Below are positions 46,517 through 54,897 of a DNA stretch of 64,000 nt, piece by piece. Positions within the stretch are counted from its first letter, which is position 1; the number at the start of each line of letters is the position of its first letter. Below the pieces are notes generated by a model. It made no database searches, had not been told where the DNA came from, and was given only the letters and a program-made list of their open reading frames with translations. Position numbers and translations under genes: made by a program. Origin of the DNA: CAXMST01 sp963793415 (GTDB lineage Bacteria > Actinomycetota > Thermoleophilia > Solirubrobacterales > 70-9); contig CAWCAC010000002.1 in the NCBI GenBank assembly GCA_963793415.1, forward strand, positions 2,790,001 to 2,854,000, written 5' to 3'.

Positions 46517-47937
46517 GAACGCGGCTTCAGCATGCTGCTGAGCAGGTGCACGTACTCGATCAGGTGCCGTGTGCCGAGAAAGTGGTCCGTGACTCGCTCG
46601 CGGCCCGCAGCACCCATCCGGGCGGCCAGTTCGGGGTCGCCGAGGAGCTCGTCGATCGCGGCCGCGAAGGCGTCGAGGTCGCGCGGATCGTCGATCAGCC
46701 TGCCGGTGACGCCGTCGACGATCTGATCCTGGAGGCCGCCGATCGCGCCCGCGATCACTGGCTTTGCCTTCCACATCGCCTCGGTCGCAGTCAGCCCAAA
46801 GCCCTCGGCGAGGCTTTTTTGAGCGATCACGGTCGAACGGCGCTGGATCGCGTTGACCATCGCAGCGTTCTCGTCAACGTCCTCCATCGGAAGCGAGACG
46901 AGACGGACGCGGCGCCGGACCTCCGGGTCGAGCGCCGCGCGAGCCTCGACCACGTCCTCGTAGACCTCCGCCCCCTCGGGATCGTCGGAGACGCCGGATG
47001 ACTCGGGTCCGACCAACAGCAAATGGGCGAACCCGGCGCTCTTCGAGCGGGCGAAGCCCTCGAGGACGCCGACTGGATCCTTGAGCCGGTCCCAGCGCGA
47101 GACCTGGGTGAGAACCAGATCGTCGAACGGCAGGGGCTCGTCCTGGACGATGTTCGCGCGGCGATCGACCCGGGCGACGGTCCCGTCCTGGCGACTGAAG
47201 GCCGCCGGCTGGCCGCCGTTCGGGCTCAACCCGATCCGGTCGAGGATTGCGCGCACGGCACCGTCGTCGAGATCCTCGTTCTTGGGCGAGAAGGCGTCGA
47301 TCGAGGGCGCGATGTAGGCGACCCGGTCGGGATCGAGGCCGTCCCACTCATAGCCCGGGCGCGAGAAGACCCAGCAGTCGGCGGGCTGGATCAGCGGGCG
47401 CAGGAAGTCCCACGTGTCCCTGACCCCTGCATCGGCGCGGTCGGCGCCGATGTGACAGCGCCAGATCACGGTCACGTCGGGGAGTGCCGCGATCCGCTCG
47501 CACATGCCGGCTGTCTGCGGGTCGTGGAGATAGACGACGTCGCCGGGCTGGACCAGCTCGGCGAGCGCCTCGGCGTTCTCCCGACAGACCTCGAGGTACT
47601 TGGCATGCTCGCCCTCGCTCAGGGGCGGACCGACGCCATCGGCGCCGTGCAGGCGGTTGTGGAGGCTCTTGGTGATCCTGAAGAACTCCGGATCGCCGCC
47701 GACGACCATCCAGCGCATGTCGGCACCGGCTCCACGCGCATAGGCCAGCAGCGAGTGCAGCAGCTCGGCGACACCGCCGCCAACCTCGGTCGAGTTGAGG
47801 TGCCAGACGACGCGTCCGTCGAGCAGCTCGCGCGCATCGGTGATTGCCTCCTCGACGGCGGCGTAGTGCTCGCCGAGAACTGAGCGGAACCGTTCCGGCG
47901 GGAGCGGCGAGATCGGGACGGCGGTCAGTCCGGACAC
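46513..47937 (-). CDS. GT4 glycosyltransferase, trehalose synthase (TreT)-like
   Basis: 474 residues of GT-B fold. HLNSTEVGGGVAELLHSLL at the N terminus is the sugar-acceptor loop of trehalose glycosyltransferring synthases; LTQVSRWDRLKDPVGVLEGF and the EX7E-type motif EGFGLTATE near 390 complete the family pattern. TreT makes trehalose from an NDP-glucose and glucose. The frame is open to an ATG at 48024, but that stretch has a much lower third-position GC and would leave 23 bp to the divergent gene, so I prefer GTG 47937. Substrate specificity is inferred. Confidence 0.82.
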   Translation of the reverse strand: MSGLTAVPISPLPPERFRSVLGEHYAAVEEAITDARELLDGRVVWHLNSTEVGGGVAELLHSLLAYARGAGADMRWMVVGGDPEFFRITKSLHNRLHGADGVGPPLSEGEHAKYLEVCRENAEALAELVQPGDVVYLHDPQTAGMCERIAALPDVTVIWRCHIGADRADAGVRDTWDFLRPLIQPADCWVFSRPGYEWDGLDPDRVAYIAPSIDAFSPKNEDLDDGAVRAILDRIGLSPNGGQPAAFSRQDGTVARVDRRANIVQDEPLPFDDLVLTQVSRWDRLKDPVGVLEGFARSKSAGFAHLLLVGPESSGVSDDPEGAEVYEDVVEARAALDPEVRRRVRLVSLPMEDVDENAAMVNAIQRRSTVIAQKSLAEGFGLTATEAMWKAKPVIAGAIGGLQDQIVDGVTGRLIDDPRDLDAFAAAIDELLGDPELAARMGAAGRERVTDHFLGTRHLIEYVHLLSSMLKPRS

Positions 47938-48047
47938 GGCGACTGCGACGGTATCGGGCCGAGGCTGCGGAAAGACCGTAGTTCGCCCGGAGCCGATCCG
48001 TGAGCACCTCGGAAGAACGGTCATGGGCCCGTGCCTAGGTTGGGTGC

Positions 48048-49535
48048 ATGAGTACGGAGAAGAGCGAGAAGCTGAGCGCCCTCGACGCGACATTCCTCGA
48101 GCTCGAGGAGGCCGACGAGAGCGCCCACATGCACATCGGCGGCGTCATGGTCCTCGAGCCGCACCCGGACGGCGCGATCCCCTCGATCGACGAGGTGCGG
48201 ACCGAGATCGTCTCGCGGCTGGGCCGCCTGCCTCGCTACACGCAGCGCCTCTCCGAGCCTCGGACGGGCGGTCTGCGATGGCAGTCCTGGGAGCCCGATC
48301 CCGCCTTCGACATCGCCAATCACGTCCGCGTCGAGGCGATCCCGGCACCGGCCGGGATCGACGAGCTGCGCGAGTGGGCCGGCGAGTACTTCTCGGTCCG
48401 GCTCGACCGGCGGCGGCCGCTGTGGGAGATGATCGTCGCCGGCCTCGGTGACGGCCGCTGGGCGATGATCACCAAGACTCACCACTGTCTCGTCGACGGC
48501 GTCGGCTCGGTCGATGCCGCCAAGGTCCTGCTCGATCCCGTCCGCGAGCGCTTCGCCGAAGCCGAGCCGCAGCCGATCGCCGAGCAGGCCCCCGACCGAG
48601 ATGCAGGCGAGGAGGCCGTCTCTTTCCCGTTCCGCCTCGCCGGCGCCTCGCTGCGACTCACGGCCAGGGCGATCGGCGCCGCGGCGCACGGAGTCAGCGT
48701 CGCCGGCTCGGCCGTCGGTGCCGCGACCGACCCCCACCGCATCGCCGACGGCTTCCGCGAAGCCCGGGCGGCCGCCGAGCTGATCCTCCGCGACGAGGTC
48801 GTCGCCGCCCCGTCGATCAGCCTCAACGAGCCGATCGGGGCACACCGGCGACTGGCGATCGTCGCCGTCGAGATGGAGACGCTGAAGGGCATCCGGGCCG
48901 TGCTCGGCGGCACCGTCAACGACGTCATCCTCGCGGCAGCAACCGCCGGCCTGCGCCAGCTGCTGATCTCCCGGGGCGAGGAGCCGCCCGCAGCAGGGCT
49001 GCGAGCGATGGTCCCGGTCAACATCCGCCCCGCCGCCGACCGGCTCTCGCTCGGGAACCAGATCACCTCGCTCTTCGTTCACCTGCCGGTCGCTGAGACC
49101 GCGCCGCTGGCGCGCTACCACGCGCAGATGGAGGAGGTCGAGGGGCTGAAGGCTTCGAACCAGGGGATCGGCTCGCGCGGCCTGATCGACTTCGCGGCGC
49201 TGGCGCCGCCGGCCCTGCACAGCTTCCTCGCCCGCTCGCTGTTCGCGACCCGGCTCTTCAACGTGACGATCACGAACGTGCCCGGCCCGCAGACGCCTCT
49301 CTACGCGATGGGCTGCGAGGTCGAGGAGATCTGGCCGCTGGTGCCGCTCGCCGCCTCGCACGCTGTCGGCCTCGCGATCCTCAGCTACAACGGGACCGCC
49401 TACATGTGCCTCAACGCCGACCACGACTCGGTCGCCGACCTCGACGTCCTCCGCGACGCGATCGAGGCAGAGGTCGAGACGCTGCGCGGGCTCGCCGAGG
49501 CCGCCGCGACCTCTGTCCGCCACAGCCACGTCTGA
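48048..49535 (+). CDS. wax ester synthase/diacylglycerol acyltransferase (WS/DGAT)
   Basis: 495-residue bifunctional acyltransferase that esterifies acyl-CoA with fatty alcohols or diacylglycerol for storage lipid. The active site HHxxxDG is HHCLVDG near 145 with both His; other family motifs are PLWEMIVAGL near 124 and NVPGPQTPLYAMGC near 410. Mycobacteria and Acinetobacter have many paralogues; in this window there is one. It is divergent from the glycosyltransferase and convergent with the TetR gene, so likely monocistronic. Confidence 0.93.
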   Translation: MSTEKSEKLSALDATFLELEEADESAHMHIGGVMVLEPHPDGAIPSIDEVRTEIVSRLGRLPRYTQRLSEPRTGGLRWQSWEPDPAFDIANHVRVEAIPAPAGIDELREWAGEYFSVRLDRRRPLWEMIVAGLGDGRWAMITKTHHCLVDGVGSVDAAKVLLDPVRERFAEAEPQPIAEQAPDRDAGEEAVSFPFRLAGASLRLTARAIGAAAHGVSVAGSAVGAATDPHRIADGFREARAAAELILRDEVVAAPSISLNEPIGAHRRLAIVAVEMETLKGIRAVLGGTVNDVILAAATAGLRQLLISRGEEPPAAGLRAMVPVNIRPAADRLSLGNQITSLFVHLPVAETAPLARYHAQMEEVEGLKASNQGIGSRGLIDFAALAPPALHSFLARSLFATRLFNVTITNVPGPQTPLYAMGCEVEEIWPLVPLAASHAVGLAILSYNGTAYMCLNADHDSVADLDVLRDAIEAEVETLRGLAEAAATSVRHSHV

Positions 49536-49568
49536 CCCGCGCACGACCGGCTGCAGACGCCGGCCCGC

Positions 49569-50174
49569 TCAGCGACGAAGCCCGTCGAGCAACGCCTCGA
49601 GCGCAGCTCGCGTCGAGTCGAGCGCAGCGTCCCGATCGGGAGCGCGGGCAACGTAGTGAGCGCCCTCGAGCAGCGCCCCGAGCAGGACGTTTGCGAGTTC
49701 GGCGACCGGCAGCTCCCTCCTGATCTGCGCGGCCTCGGATGCGGCTGTGAGGCTGGCGAGGATCAGCCCGAGCCCGTAGCGGAGCTCGATCTCGTGCCAC
49801 TTCTCCCAGCCGAGCACGGCGGGGGCGTCGACGAGGGCGATCTGGTGGATCTCGGGGTCGAGGCCGAGCTCGAGCACCTCCCCGACCGCCAGCTTCAGGT
49901 TCGCGAGCGGGTCGTCACCGGCCAGCCGCTCGAGCGGAAAGCGGGCGACGAGCTCGTCCTCGACCGCGAGGTAGACCGCCTCGAACAGGCCGAGCTTGCC
50001 ATCGAAGTGGTGATAGAGGGCGCCTCTGGTGACGCCCGCCGCAGCGACCAGCTCCTCGCTCGATACGTCGGCGTAGCCGCGCTCGGCGAAGAGATGCCGG
50101 CCGGCGACGATCAGCGCCTCGCGCGTCGCCTCGCGGCGCTCGGCCTGGGTCCGCCGTGCCTCTTCCGGGCTCAT
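49569..50174 (-). CDS. TetR-family transcriptional regulator
   Basis: 201-residue repressor. The DNA-binding domain is ALIVAGRHLFAERGYADVS, then EELVAAAGVTRGALYHHFDG, the classic TetR helix-turn-helix signature; residues 60-200 form the ligand pocket and dimer interface. It is divergent from the alpha/beta hydrolase gene and a palindrome-rich, AT-rich stretch lies between them, so autoregulation and control of the hydrolase are likely. The inducer is unknown. Confidence 0.92.
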   Translation of the reverse strand: MSPEEARRTQAERREATREALIVAGRHLFAERGYADVSSEELVAAAGVTRGALYHHFDGKLGLFEAVYLAVEDELVARFPLERLAGDDPLANLKLAVGEVLELGLDPEIHQIALVDAPAVLGWEKWHEIELRYGLGLILASLTAASEAAQIRRELPVAELANVLLGALLEGAHYVARAPDRDAALDSTRAALEALLDGLRR

Positions 50175-50209
50175 CGCAGGCAGCCCGGCTCAGGTCGGAC
50201 GGCTTGGCG

Positions 50210-50246
50210 TACAGAATGTATGTATCTTTCAAACATGTTGTATGTA
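50210..50246. promoter_or_regulatory. candidate TetR operator
   Basis: AT-rich block between divergent TetR and hydrolase starts. TACAGAATGTA (50210-50220, TACA-GAA-TGTA), TGTATGTA repeated at 50217-50224 and 50239-50246, and the palindrome AACATGTT at 50232-50239. Half-sites of TGTA recur in both directions, as expected for a TetR dimer or pair of dimers. Confidence 0.5.
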
Positions 50247-50269
50247 AGAACGCTATCGCGGAGGAACGG

Positions 50270-51142
50270 ATGATGGGCACGAGCACAGATGGAACGGCAA
50301 CCACGCCCCGCCTGGAGCGGCGCACGGTCAGGGTCGACGCCGGCGAGATCAGCATCCGTGAGGCGGGCAGCGGCGCGGCGCTGCTGTTCGTGCACGGCTG
50401 GGGCGCCAACGGCGACCTCTGGACCGAGACGGCGACGCTGCTCGCCGCCGGTCACCGGGTGATCGTCCCCGACCTGCCCTGGGGCTCGCAGCGGATCCCG
50501 CTGCGCGAGGACGCCGACCTCTCCCCCCTCGGCGCCGCCGCGATTGTCGCCGACCTGATCGGGACGCTGGCGCTCGAGGACCTCACCGTCGTCGCCAACG
50601 ATGCGGGCGGCGCCGTCAGCCAGATCCTCGTCACCGAGCACCCCGGGCTGGTCAGCCGGCTCGTGCTGACCAACTGCGACGCGCTCGAGCAGTTCCCGCC
50701 CGACGACTTCAAGACACTCGTCAAGGCGCTGAAGATCCCCGGCTTCAGCACGCTCCTGCACCGCACCTTCGGGATCCGCGCGGTGCAGAGGTCCAAGCTC
50801 GGCTACGGCCGCCTCGCCAGGAACCCGATCCCCGACGAGATTCTCGACTCGTTCCGCCGGCCCTCGGTCGAGGACAAGGAGATCCGCCGCGACAGTTTCA
50901 AGTTCGCGAGCGCGATCGACCCGAAGTACACGCTCGATGCAGCCGCCAAGGCATCGGAGCTCGACCTTCCCGTCCTGCTCGTCTGGGGCGACGCGGATCC
51001 GTTCTTCACCCTCGACCTCGGCCGCCGGCTCGAGCGGGTGTTCAAGGATTCCCGCCTTGTGATCGTGCCTGGCGCCTACTGTTTCGTCCCCCTCGACGAG
51101 CCGAAGCGGCTCGCCGAAGAGGTCGAGGCTTTCGTCGCCTAG
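50270..51142 (+). CDS. alpha/beta hydrolase lacking the usual catalytic His
   Basis: 290 residues, alpha/beta-hydrolase fold close to haloalkane dehalogenases and epoxide hydrolases. HGWGANGDLW is the oxyanion loop, the nucleophile position is Asp111 in ANDAGGAVSQ, and the acid is Asp241 in VWGDADPF. Where family members carry GHF before the last helix, this one reads GAYCFVPLDEP, so the His is replaced by Cys271. Start ATG 50270 has GGAGG 5 nt upstream; the next ATG (50273) is also possible. The stop shares CTAG with the stop of the convergent ETF-QO gene. Divergent from the TetR gene that probably controls it. Confidence 0.85.
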   Translation: MMGTSTDGTATTPRLERRTVRVDAGEISIREAGSGAALLFVHGWGANGDLWTETATLLAAGHRVIVPDLPWGSQRIPLREDADLSPLGAAAIVADLIGTLALEDLTVVANDAGGAVSQILVTEHPGLVSRLVLTNCDALEQFPPDDFKTLVKALKIPGFSTLLHRTFGIRAVQRSKLGYGRLARNPIPDEILDSFRRPSVEDKEIRRDSFKFASAIDPKYTLDAAAKASELDLPVLLVWGDADPFFTLDLGRRLERVFKDSRLVIVPGAYCFVPLDEPKRLAEEVEAFVA

Positions 51143-52842
51143 GTCTCCTGATAGAGGGGGCCGTCGCCACCCTCGGGCATCGTCAGGCGGCCGCCCTTGG
51201 CGGTGATCGCGCCGCACTGGACGCAGTTCGAGGCGGTGACGTGGACGTCGACGACGTCGGCGCCGCTCTCGAGCTGGTCCTCGGGGATCTCGTAGACCTG
51301 CGCCGGGCACATCGAGACCCAGGTCTGGGCGACCTCCTTCGGCACGTGGGTCTGGATCTTGACGTGGTTTGGAGCGTCGTCGCGCGTCGCGTTGCCCGAG
51401 AGGAAGACCGAATCGAGCTTGTTGAAGGTGAGCTCGTTGTCGGGCGCCGGGTAGTCGTCGGCACCCTTGCCGATCGACATCTCGTGCTCGGCGTCGTCCT
51501 CCTGGTCCCAGTGGCCGCCGGGGAAGTTGCCTCCGGTGACGGTCATCGCTGAGGCGATCGCGCCGCCGACGAAGAAGCCCTTGTCGAACGGCTGGCGCAT
51601 GTTGCGCGACTTGTAGAGGTCCTTGTCGATCAGCGAGCTGCGGACCTTGCGGTCGTAGGCGGAGAAGTCGACGGTCTCCGAGTCCTGCTTGAGCGCCTCG
51701 ACGATCGCCTCGGCCGCGTAGATGCCGGAGTGCATCGCGTAGTGGATGCCCTTCAGCGTCGGCACGTTGACCATCGTGGCGCCGTCGCCGCAGATCGTCA
51801 TGCCGGGCACGGCGAAGTGCTTCGGCATCGCGAAGTAGCCGCCCGAAGGAATCGTCTTCGCGCCCCAGCCGACGCGCTTGCCGCCGTCGAGCAGGTCCTT
51901 GACGAAGGGGTGCGTCTTCAGCTGCTGCAGGAGGTCGTGACAGGAGACGGTGGCGTCGGTGTAGTCGAGGCCGATCACCATGCCGATGCAGAGCTTGTCC
52001 TCGCCCATCGGGTAGATGAAGGAGCCGCCGAACTCGTTCCACTTGGCGCCCTTGCGCAGCGGCCAGCCCATCGTGTGGATGACCTTGGTCAGCGGCTTCG
52101 GGACCTCCCAGATCTCCTTGACGCCGAGCTCCCAGCGGCGCGGCTCGGAGCCCTGCAGGTCGTAGTAGTCCTCGGCGGCCAGGGTCAGGTGACCGAGCGT
52201 GCCCTCGGCGAGGACGGTCGCCTTCGCCATCAGGTCGGAGCCGGGCTCGAAGTTGCCGAGCTCGTTGCCCTCGCGGTCACGGCCCTTGTCGCCGGAGCGG
52301 ACGCCCTTGACGATCCGGTCCTCGACCAGGAGCTTGTCGGCGACGGTCTCAGTGAGGATGTAGGCGCCGGCCTCCTCCGCGCGCTCGGCGAGGAAGCGCG
52401 AGAGGCGCGAGACCGAGAGCGTGTAGTTGCCGTGGTTCTTGAAGTTCGGGGGCATCGGCACCAGCGGCAGCGCCCGCTTCTTGGTCAGCAGGTAGACCGC
52501 GTCGTCGGTCACCTCCTGGTAGATCGGCCAGTCCTCGGGGCCCTCGTCCGGGAACAGCTCCTTGAGAGCGGTCGGGACGACGTTGGCGCCGCTGAGGTTG
52601 TGGGCGCCACAGACCTTGCCCTTCTCCAGCACCGCGACCGGGATCTCCCCGAGCTTCTCGGTCAGCTCCGGCTCGTCCTCGAGCAGCTGCATGACGCGGT
52701 TGGCGCAGGCGAGCCCGGCGGGGCCGCCGCCGACGATCACGATGCCCGCTTCGAGACGCTCGTCAGGGGCATCGATGGGAGCCCCGATGTAGTCGTTCGG
52801 GTCGAACGGGGGCGGAAACTCTGAGGGTGCGTGAGAGGTCAC
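51139..52842 (-). CDS. electron transfer flavoprotein-ubiquinone oxidoreductase (ETF-QO/FixC-like)
   Basis: 567-residue flavoprotein that passes electrons from ETF to the membrane quinone pool. FAD motif IVIVGGGPAGLACANRV near 34-50, NLSGANVV, and the membrane-dipping region of ETF-QO in the middle. The C-terminal ferredoxin-like domain has Cys512 (MCPAQVYE), Cys540 and Cys543 (NCVQCGAI), but the fourth ligand of the usual CxxCxxC is Ile546. GTG at 52842 with AAAGGA 8 nt upstream. A 100-bp gap with a strong hairpin separates it from etfA, of which it is the natural partner. Confidence 0.92.
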   Translation of the reverse strand: MTSHAPSEFPPPFDPNDYIGAPIDAPDERLEAGIVIVGGGPAGLACANRVMQLLEDEPELTEKLGEIPVAVLEKGKVCGAHNLSGANVVPTALKELFPDEGPEDWPIYQEVTDDAVYLLTKKRALPLVPMPPNFKNHGNYTLSVSRLSRFLAERAEEAGAYILTETVADKLLVEDRIVKGVRSGDKGRDREGNELGNFEPGSDLMAKATVLAEGTLGHLTLAAEDYYDLQGSEPRRWELGVKEIWEVPKPLTKVIHTMGWPLRKGAKWNEFGGSFIYPMGEDKLCIGMVIGLDYTDATVSCHDLLQQLKTHPFVKDLLDGGKRVGWGAKTIPSGGYFAMPKHFAVPGMTICGDGATMVNVPTLKGIHYAMHSGIYAAEAIVEALKQDSETVDFSAYDRKVRSSLIDKDLYKSRNMRQPFDKGFFVGGAIASAMTVTGGNFPGGHWDQEDDAEHEMSIGKGADDYPAPDNELTFNKLDSVFLSGNATRDDAPNHVKIQTHVPKEVAQTWVSMCPAQVYEIPEDQLESGADVVDVHVTASNCVQCGAITAKGGRLTMPEGGDGPLYQET

Positions 52843-52882
52843 GGGAGGGGTCCTTTCGTCCTTTGATCAGGGAGACCGCGGT

Positions 52883-52915
52883 GAGCGGCGGGCCGTGCCG
52901 GAGGGCCCGCCGCTC
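52883..52915. terminator. 12-bp stem hairpin between etfA and the ETF-QO gene
   Basis: GAGCGGCGGGCC (52883-52894) and GGCCCGCCGCTC (52904-52915) are exact reverse complements with a 9-nt loop. On the coding (minus) strand the stem is not followed by a T-run. It may attenuate read-through from etfBA into the ETF-QO gene or protect the upstream mRNA. Confidence 0.6.
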
Positions 52916-52942
52916 AAAACCGGGTCAATGGTTGAGGACGGC

Positions 52943-53923
52943 TCAGCCGCCCTTCTTGGCCTTGATTGCCTCGGTCAGCTTCGGGAGGATCTTGTGCAGG
53001 TCCCCGACGACGCCGAGGTCGCAGTACTCGAAGATCGGCGCGTTCTGATCCTTGTTGATCGCGACGATGTTCTCGCTGTTCATCATGCCGACCTTGTGCT
53101 GGATCGCGCCGGAGATGCCGGCCGCGAGGTACAGCTTCGGTGCGACCGTCTTGCCGGTCTGACCGATCTGGGTGGCGTACGGGATCCAGCCCGCATCGAC
53201 GATCGCGCGGGTGGCGGCAACCTCGCCGCCGAGAGCGCCGGCGAGGTCGCGGGCGACGGCGAGGTTCTCCTCGCCGCCGAAACCACGGCCGCTGCCGACG
53301 AGGATGTCGGCATCGGCGATGTCGACACCGCCGGTGTCGCCGGACTCGCCGCGGGTGACCATCGTCGCCTTCGTCGAGAACTCGGAGAGCTCGACGTCGA
53401 TGTCGATCACCTCGGCGTCACCGGAGCCGGCCTCCTTGACGTCGAAAGCGTTGAGGCGACCGATGATCACACCGGGCTCGGAGACGTAGCCGACGTCGAC
53501 CACAGCCGAGTCCTGCAGGACCGGGCGCTCGGCGACGAGCTTGCCGCCGTCGGCCTTGACCGCGGTGACCTCCATCGTCACACCGGCGCCGAGGCGGGCG
53601 GTGAGGCCGGCCCCGATCTCGAAACCGAGCAGTCCGCCGCCGAACAGGGCGTAGGAGATGTCGTTCTCGGTGATCACCTTGGCCATCGCGTCGACGATCG
53701 GCTGGGCGAGCCCCTCCGGCACCGACTTGGCGCGGTAGACCTTGGCGGCGCCGTACTTGCCGAGACCGGCACAGGCGGCGTCGTCCATCTCGCCGACGAC
53801 GAGCGCGGCAGCCTCGCCGCCGACCTCGCCGGCCAGCTTCGCGGCCTCGGAGATCGCGCCGAGTGAGTTGTTGTTGAACTCGCCCTCGTCGGAGTGGAGG
53901 GCGTAAACGAGAATGCCGCTCAT
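52943..53923 (-). CDS. etfA: electron transfer flavoprotein subunit alpha
   Basis: 326-residue FAD-binding subunit of the ETF heterodimer, which collects electrons from acyl-CoA dehydrogenases. N-terminal LVYALHSDEGEFNNNS and the C-terminal FAD-binding signature GSGRGFGGEENLAVARDLAG, then IGQTGKTVAPKLYLAAGISG and GAIQHKVGM are all typical. It overlaps etfB by one base (TGATG). A hairpin follows, then the ETF-QO gene. Confidence 0.95.
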   Translation of the reverse strand: MSGILVYALHSDEGEFNNNSLGAISEAAKLAGEVGGEAAALVVGEMDDAACAGLGKYGAAKVYRAKSVPEGLAQPIVDAMAKVITENDISYALFGGGLLGFEIGAGLTARLGAGVTMEVTAVKADGGKLVAERPVLQDSAVVDVGYVSEPGVIIGRLNAFDVKEAGSGDAEVIDIDVELSEFSTKATMVTRGESGDTGGVDIADADILVGSGRGFGGEENLAVARDLAGALGGEVAATRAIVDAGWIPYATQIGQTGKTVAPKLYLAAGISGAIQHKVGMMNSENIVAINKDQNAPIFEYCDLGVVGDLHKILPKLTEAIKAKKGG

Positions 53924-54714
53924 CAGATCAGCTTCCTTTCATCGAGCCAGGCGACGATCTTCTCGACCGTCTCGTTCGTGTCCTCGTCCTCGATGATCTC
54001 GCCGGCCTGCTTCTCGGCAGGCGGGTTGATCGCGAGGACCTGGGTCTGGGAGCCGGCCTCGCCGACCTTGTCGGCCTCGATGCCGACGTCGCCGGTGGAC
54101 TTGGAGTCGAGCGGCTTCTTCTTCGCGCCCATGATCGCCTTCAGCGACGGGTAGCGCGGCTCGTTGATCGCGTCACCGACGCTGATCACGGCCGGGAGCT
54201 GGATGTCGACGGTGTCGTATCCGTACTCGGCCTGACGCTGGCAACGCAGCGATCCCTCGCTGATGTCCATCTCGATCACCTGGGTGAGCGAGGGCATCTT
54301 CAGGTGGTCGGCGACGACTGCGCCGATCGTGTAGCACTCGCCGTCATCCGACTGCTGGCCCAGCAGGACCAGGTCGGGCGACTCGGACTCGAGCACCTTC
54401 GCCAGCGCGTAGCCGGTGGCGCAGACGTCGGAGCCCGAGAGGGCGTCGTCGCTGAGGTGCACCGAACGATCGGCGCCGAGAGCGACTGCCTTGTGCAGAG
54501 CGCGCTGAGCCGAATCGGGGCCCATCGTGACGGCGACGATCTCGTCGACTTCGACGGTGCCACCTTCGCGAATCTGCATGGCGGCCTCGATGCCGTGCGT
54601 GTCGAAGGGATTCAGGTTCTTCTCGCCTGAGCGATCCAGGCGCTTGGTTCCGGGGTCGATCCGCTTCTGTACTGCGGCGTCCGGAACCTCTTTGACCAAA
54701 CAACAGATCTTCAA
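53923..54714 (-). CDS. etfB: electron transfer flavoprotein subunit beta
   Basis: 263-residue AMP-binding subunit of ETF. I use the TTG at 54714, because GGAGG sits 8 nt upstream and the protein then starts MKICCLVKEVPD (first codon TTG), exactly the family N terminus; an ATG at 54741 would add nine residues and lacks a Shine-Dalgarno. Signatures: NPFDTHGIEAAMQI, VTMGPDSAQRALHKAVALGADR and the ETF-beta signature region from VISVGDAINEPRYPSLKAI. It is the first gene of etfBA; a TetR-type palindrome is located about 70 bp upstream. Confidence 0.94.
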   Translation of the reverse strand: MKICCLVKEVPDAAVQKRIDPGTKRLDRSGEKNLNPFDTHGIEAAMQIREGGTVEVDEIVAVTMGPDSAQRALHKAVALGADRSVHLSDDALSGSDVCATGYALAKVLESESPDLVLLGQQSDDGECYTIGAVVADHLKMPSLTQVIEMDISEGSLRCQRQAEYGYDTVDIQLPAVISVGDAINEPRYPSLKAIMGAKKKPLDSKSTGDVGIEADKVGEAGSQTQVLAINPPAEKQAGEIIEDEDTNETVEKIVAWLDERKLI

Positions 54715-54722
54715 GAGGGGTG

Positions 54723-54727
54723 CCTCC
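54723..54727 (-). promoter_or_regulatory. Shine-Dalgarno that decides the etfB TTG start
   Basis: GGAGG on the minus strand with an 8-nt spacer to TTG at 54714. It lies inside what would be the N terminus of the longer ATG form, which favours the TTG start. Confidence 0.7.
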
Positions 54728-54785
54728 GAAAAAGGGTTCATCTTGGGACTTAGCGGCGACGCAGGTTACCGGGTTTGACGCTGGC

Positions 54786-54799
54786 TGACTGACCAGTCA
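54786..54799. promoter_or_regulatory. palindromic operator upstream of etfBA
   Basis: TGACTGACCAGTCA: two 6-bp arms TGACTG and CAGTCA around AC, a perfect inverted repeat. Its shape is like operators of TetR-type fatty-acid-degradation regulators (FadR/FadQ-like). It is located 71-84 bp upstream of the etfB start, where a repressor could block initiation. The cognate regulator is unknown; none is adjacent. Confidence 0.55.
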
Positions 54800-54897
54800 A
54801 TCGGTTGCGTACCGCGAGCGCGAACTGCGCGGTCCAATCCAGTTTGCGCGGCGAAGACTACGGCCGCAGGACGGGTAGCGACCCCGGTTGGCGGGAC

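Noticed and set aside
47938..48024. N-terminal 29 codons of the trehalose-synthase-like transferase
   Set aside because: Third-position GC drops sharply and the divergent gene would be only 23 bp away; GTG 47937 is preferred.
54715..54741. ATG 54741 as the etfB start
   Set aside because: No Shine-Dalgarno, and the extra nine residues precede the conserved family N terminus; TTG 54714 has GGAGG with an 8-nt spacer.
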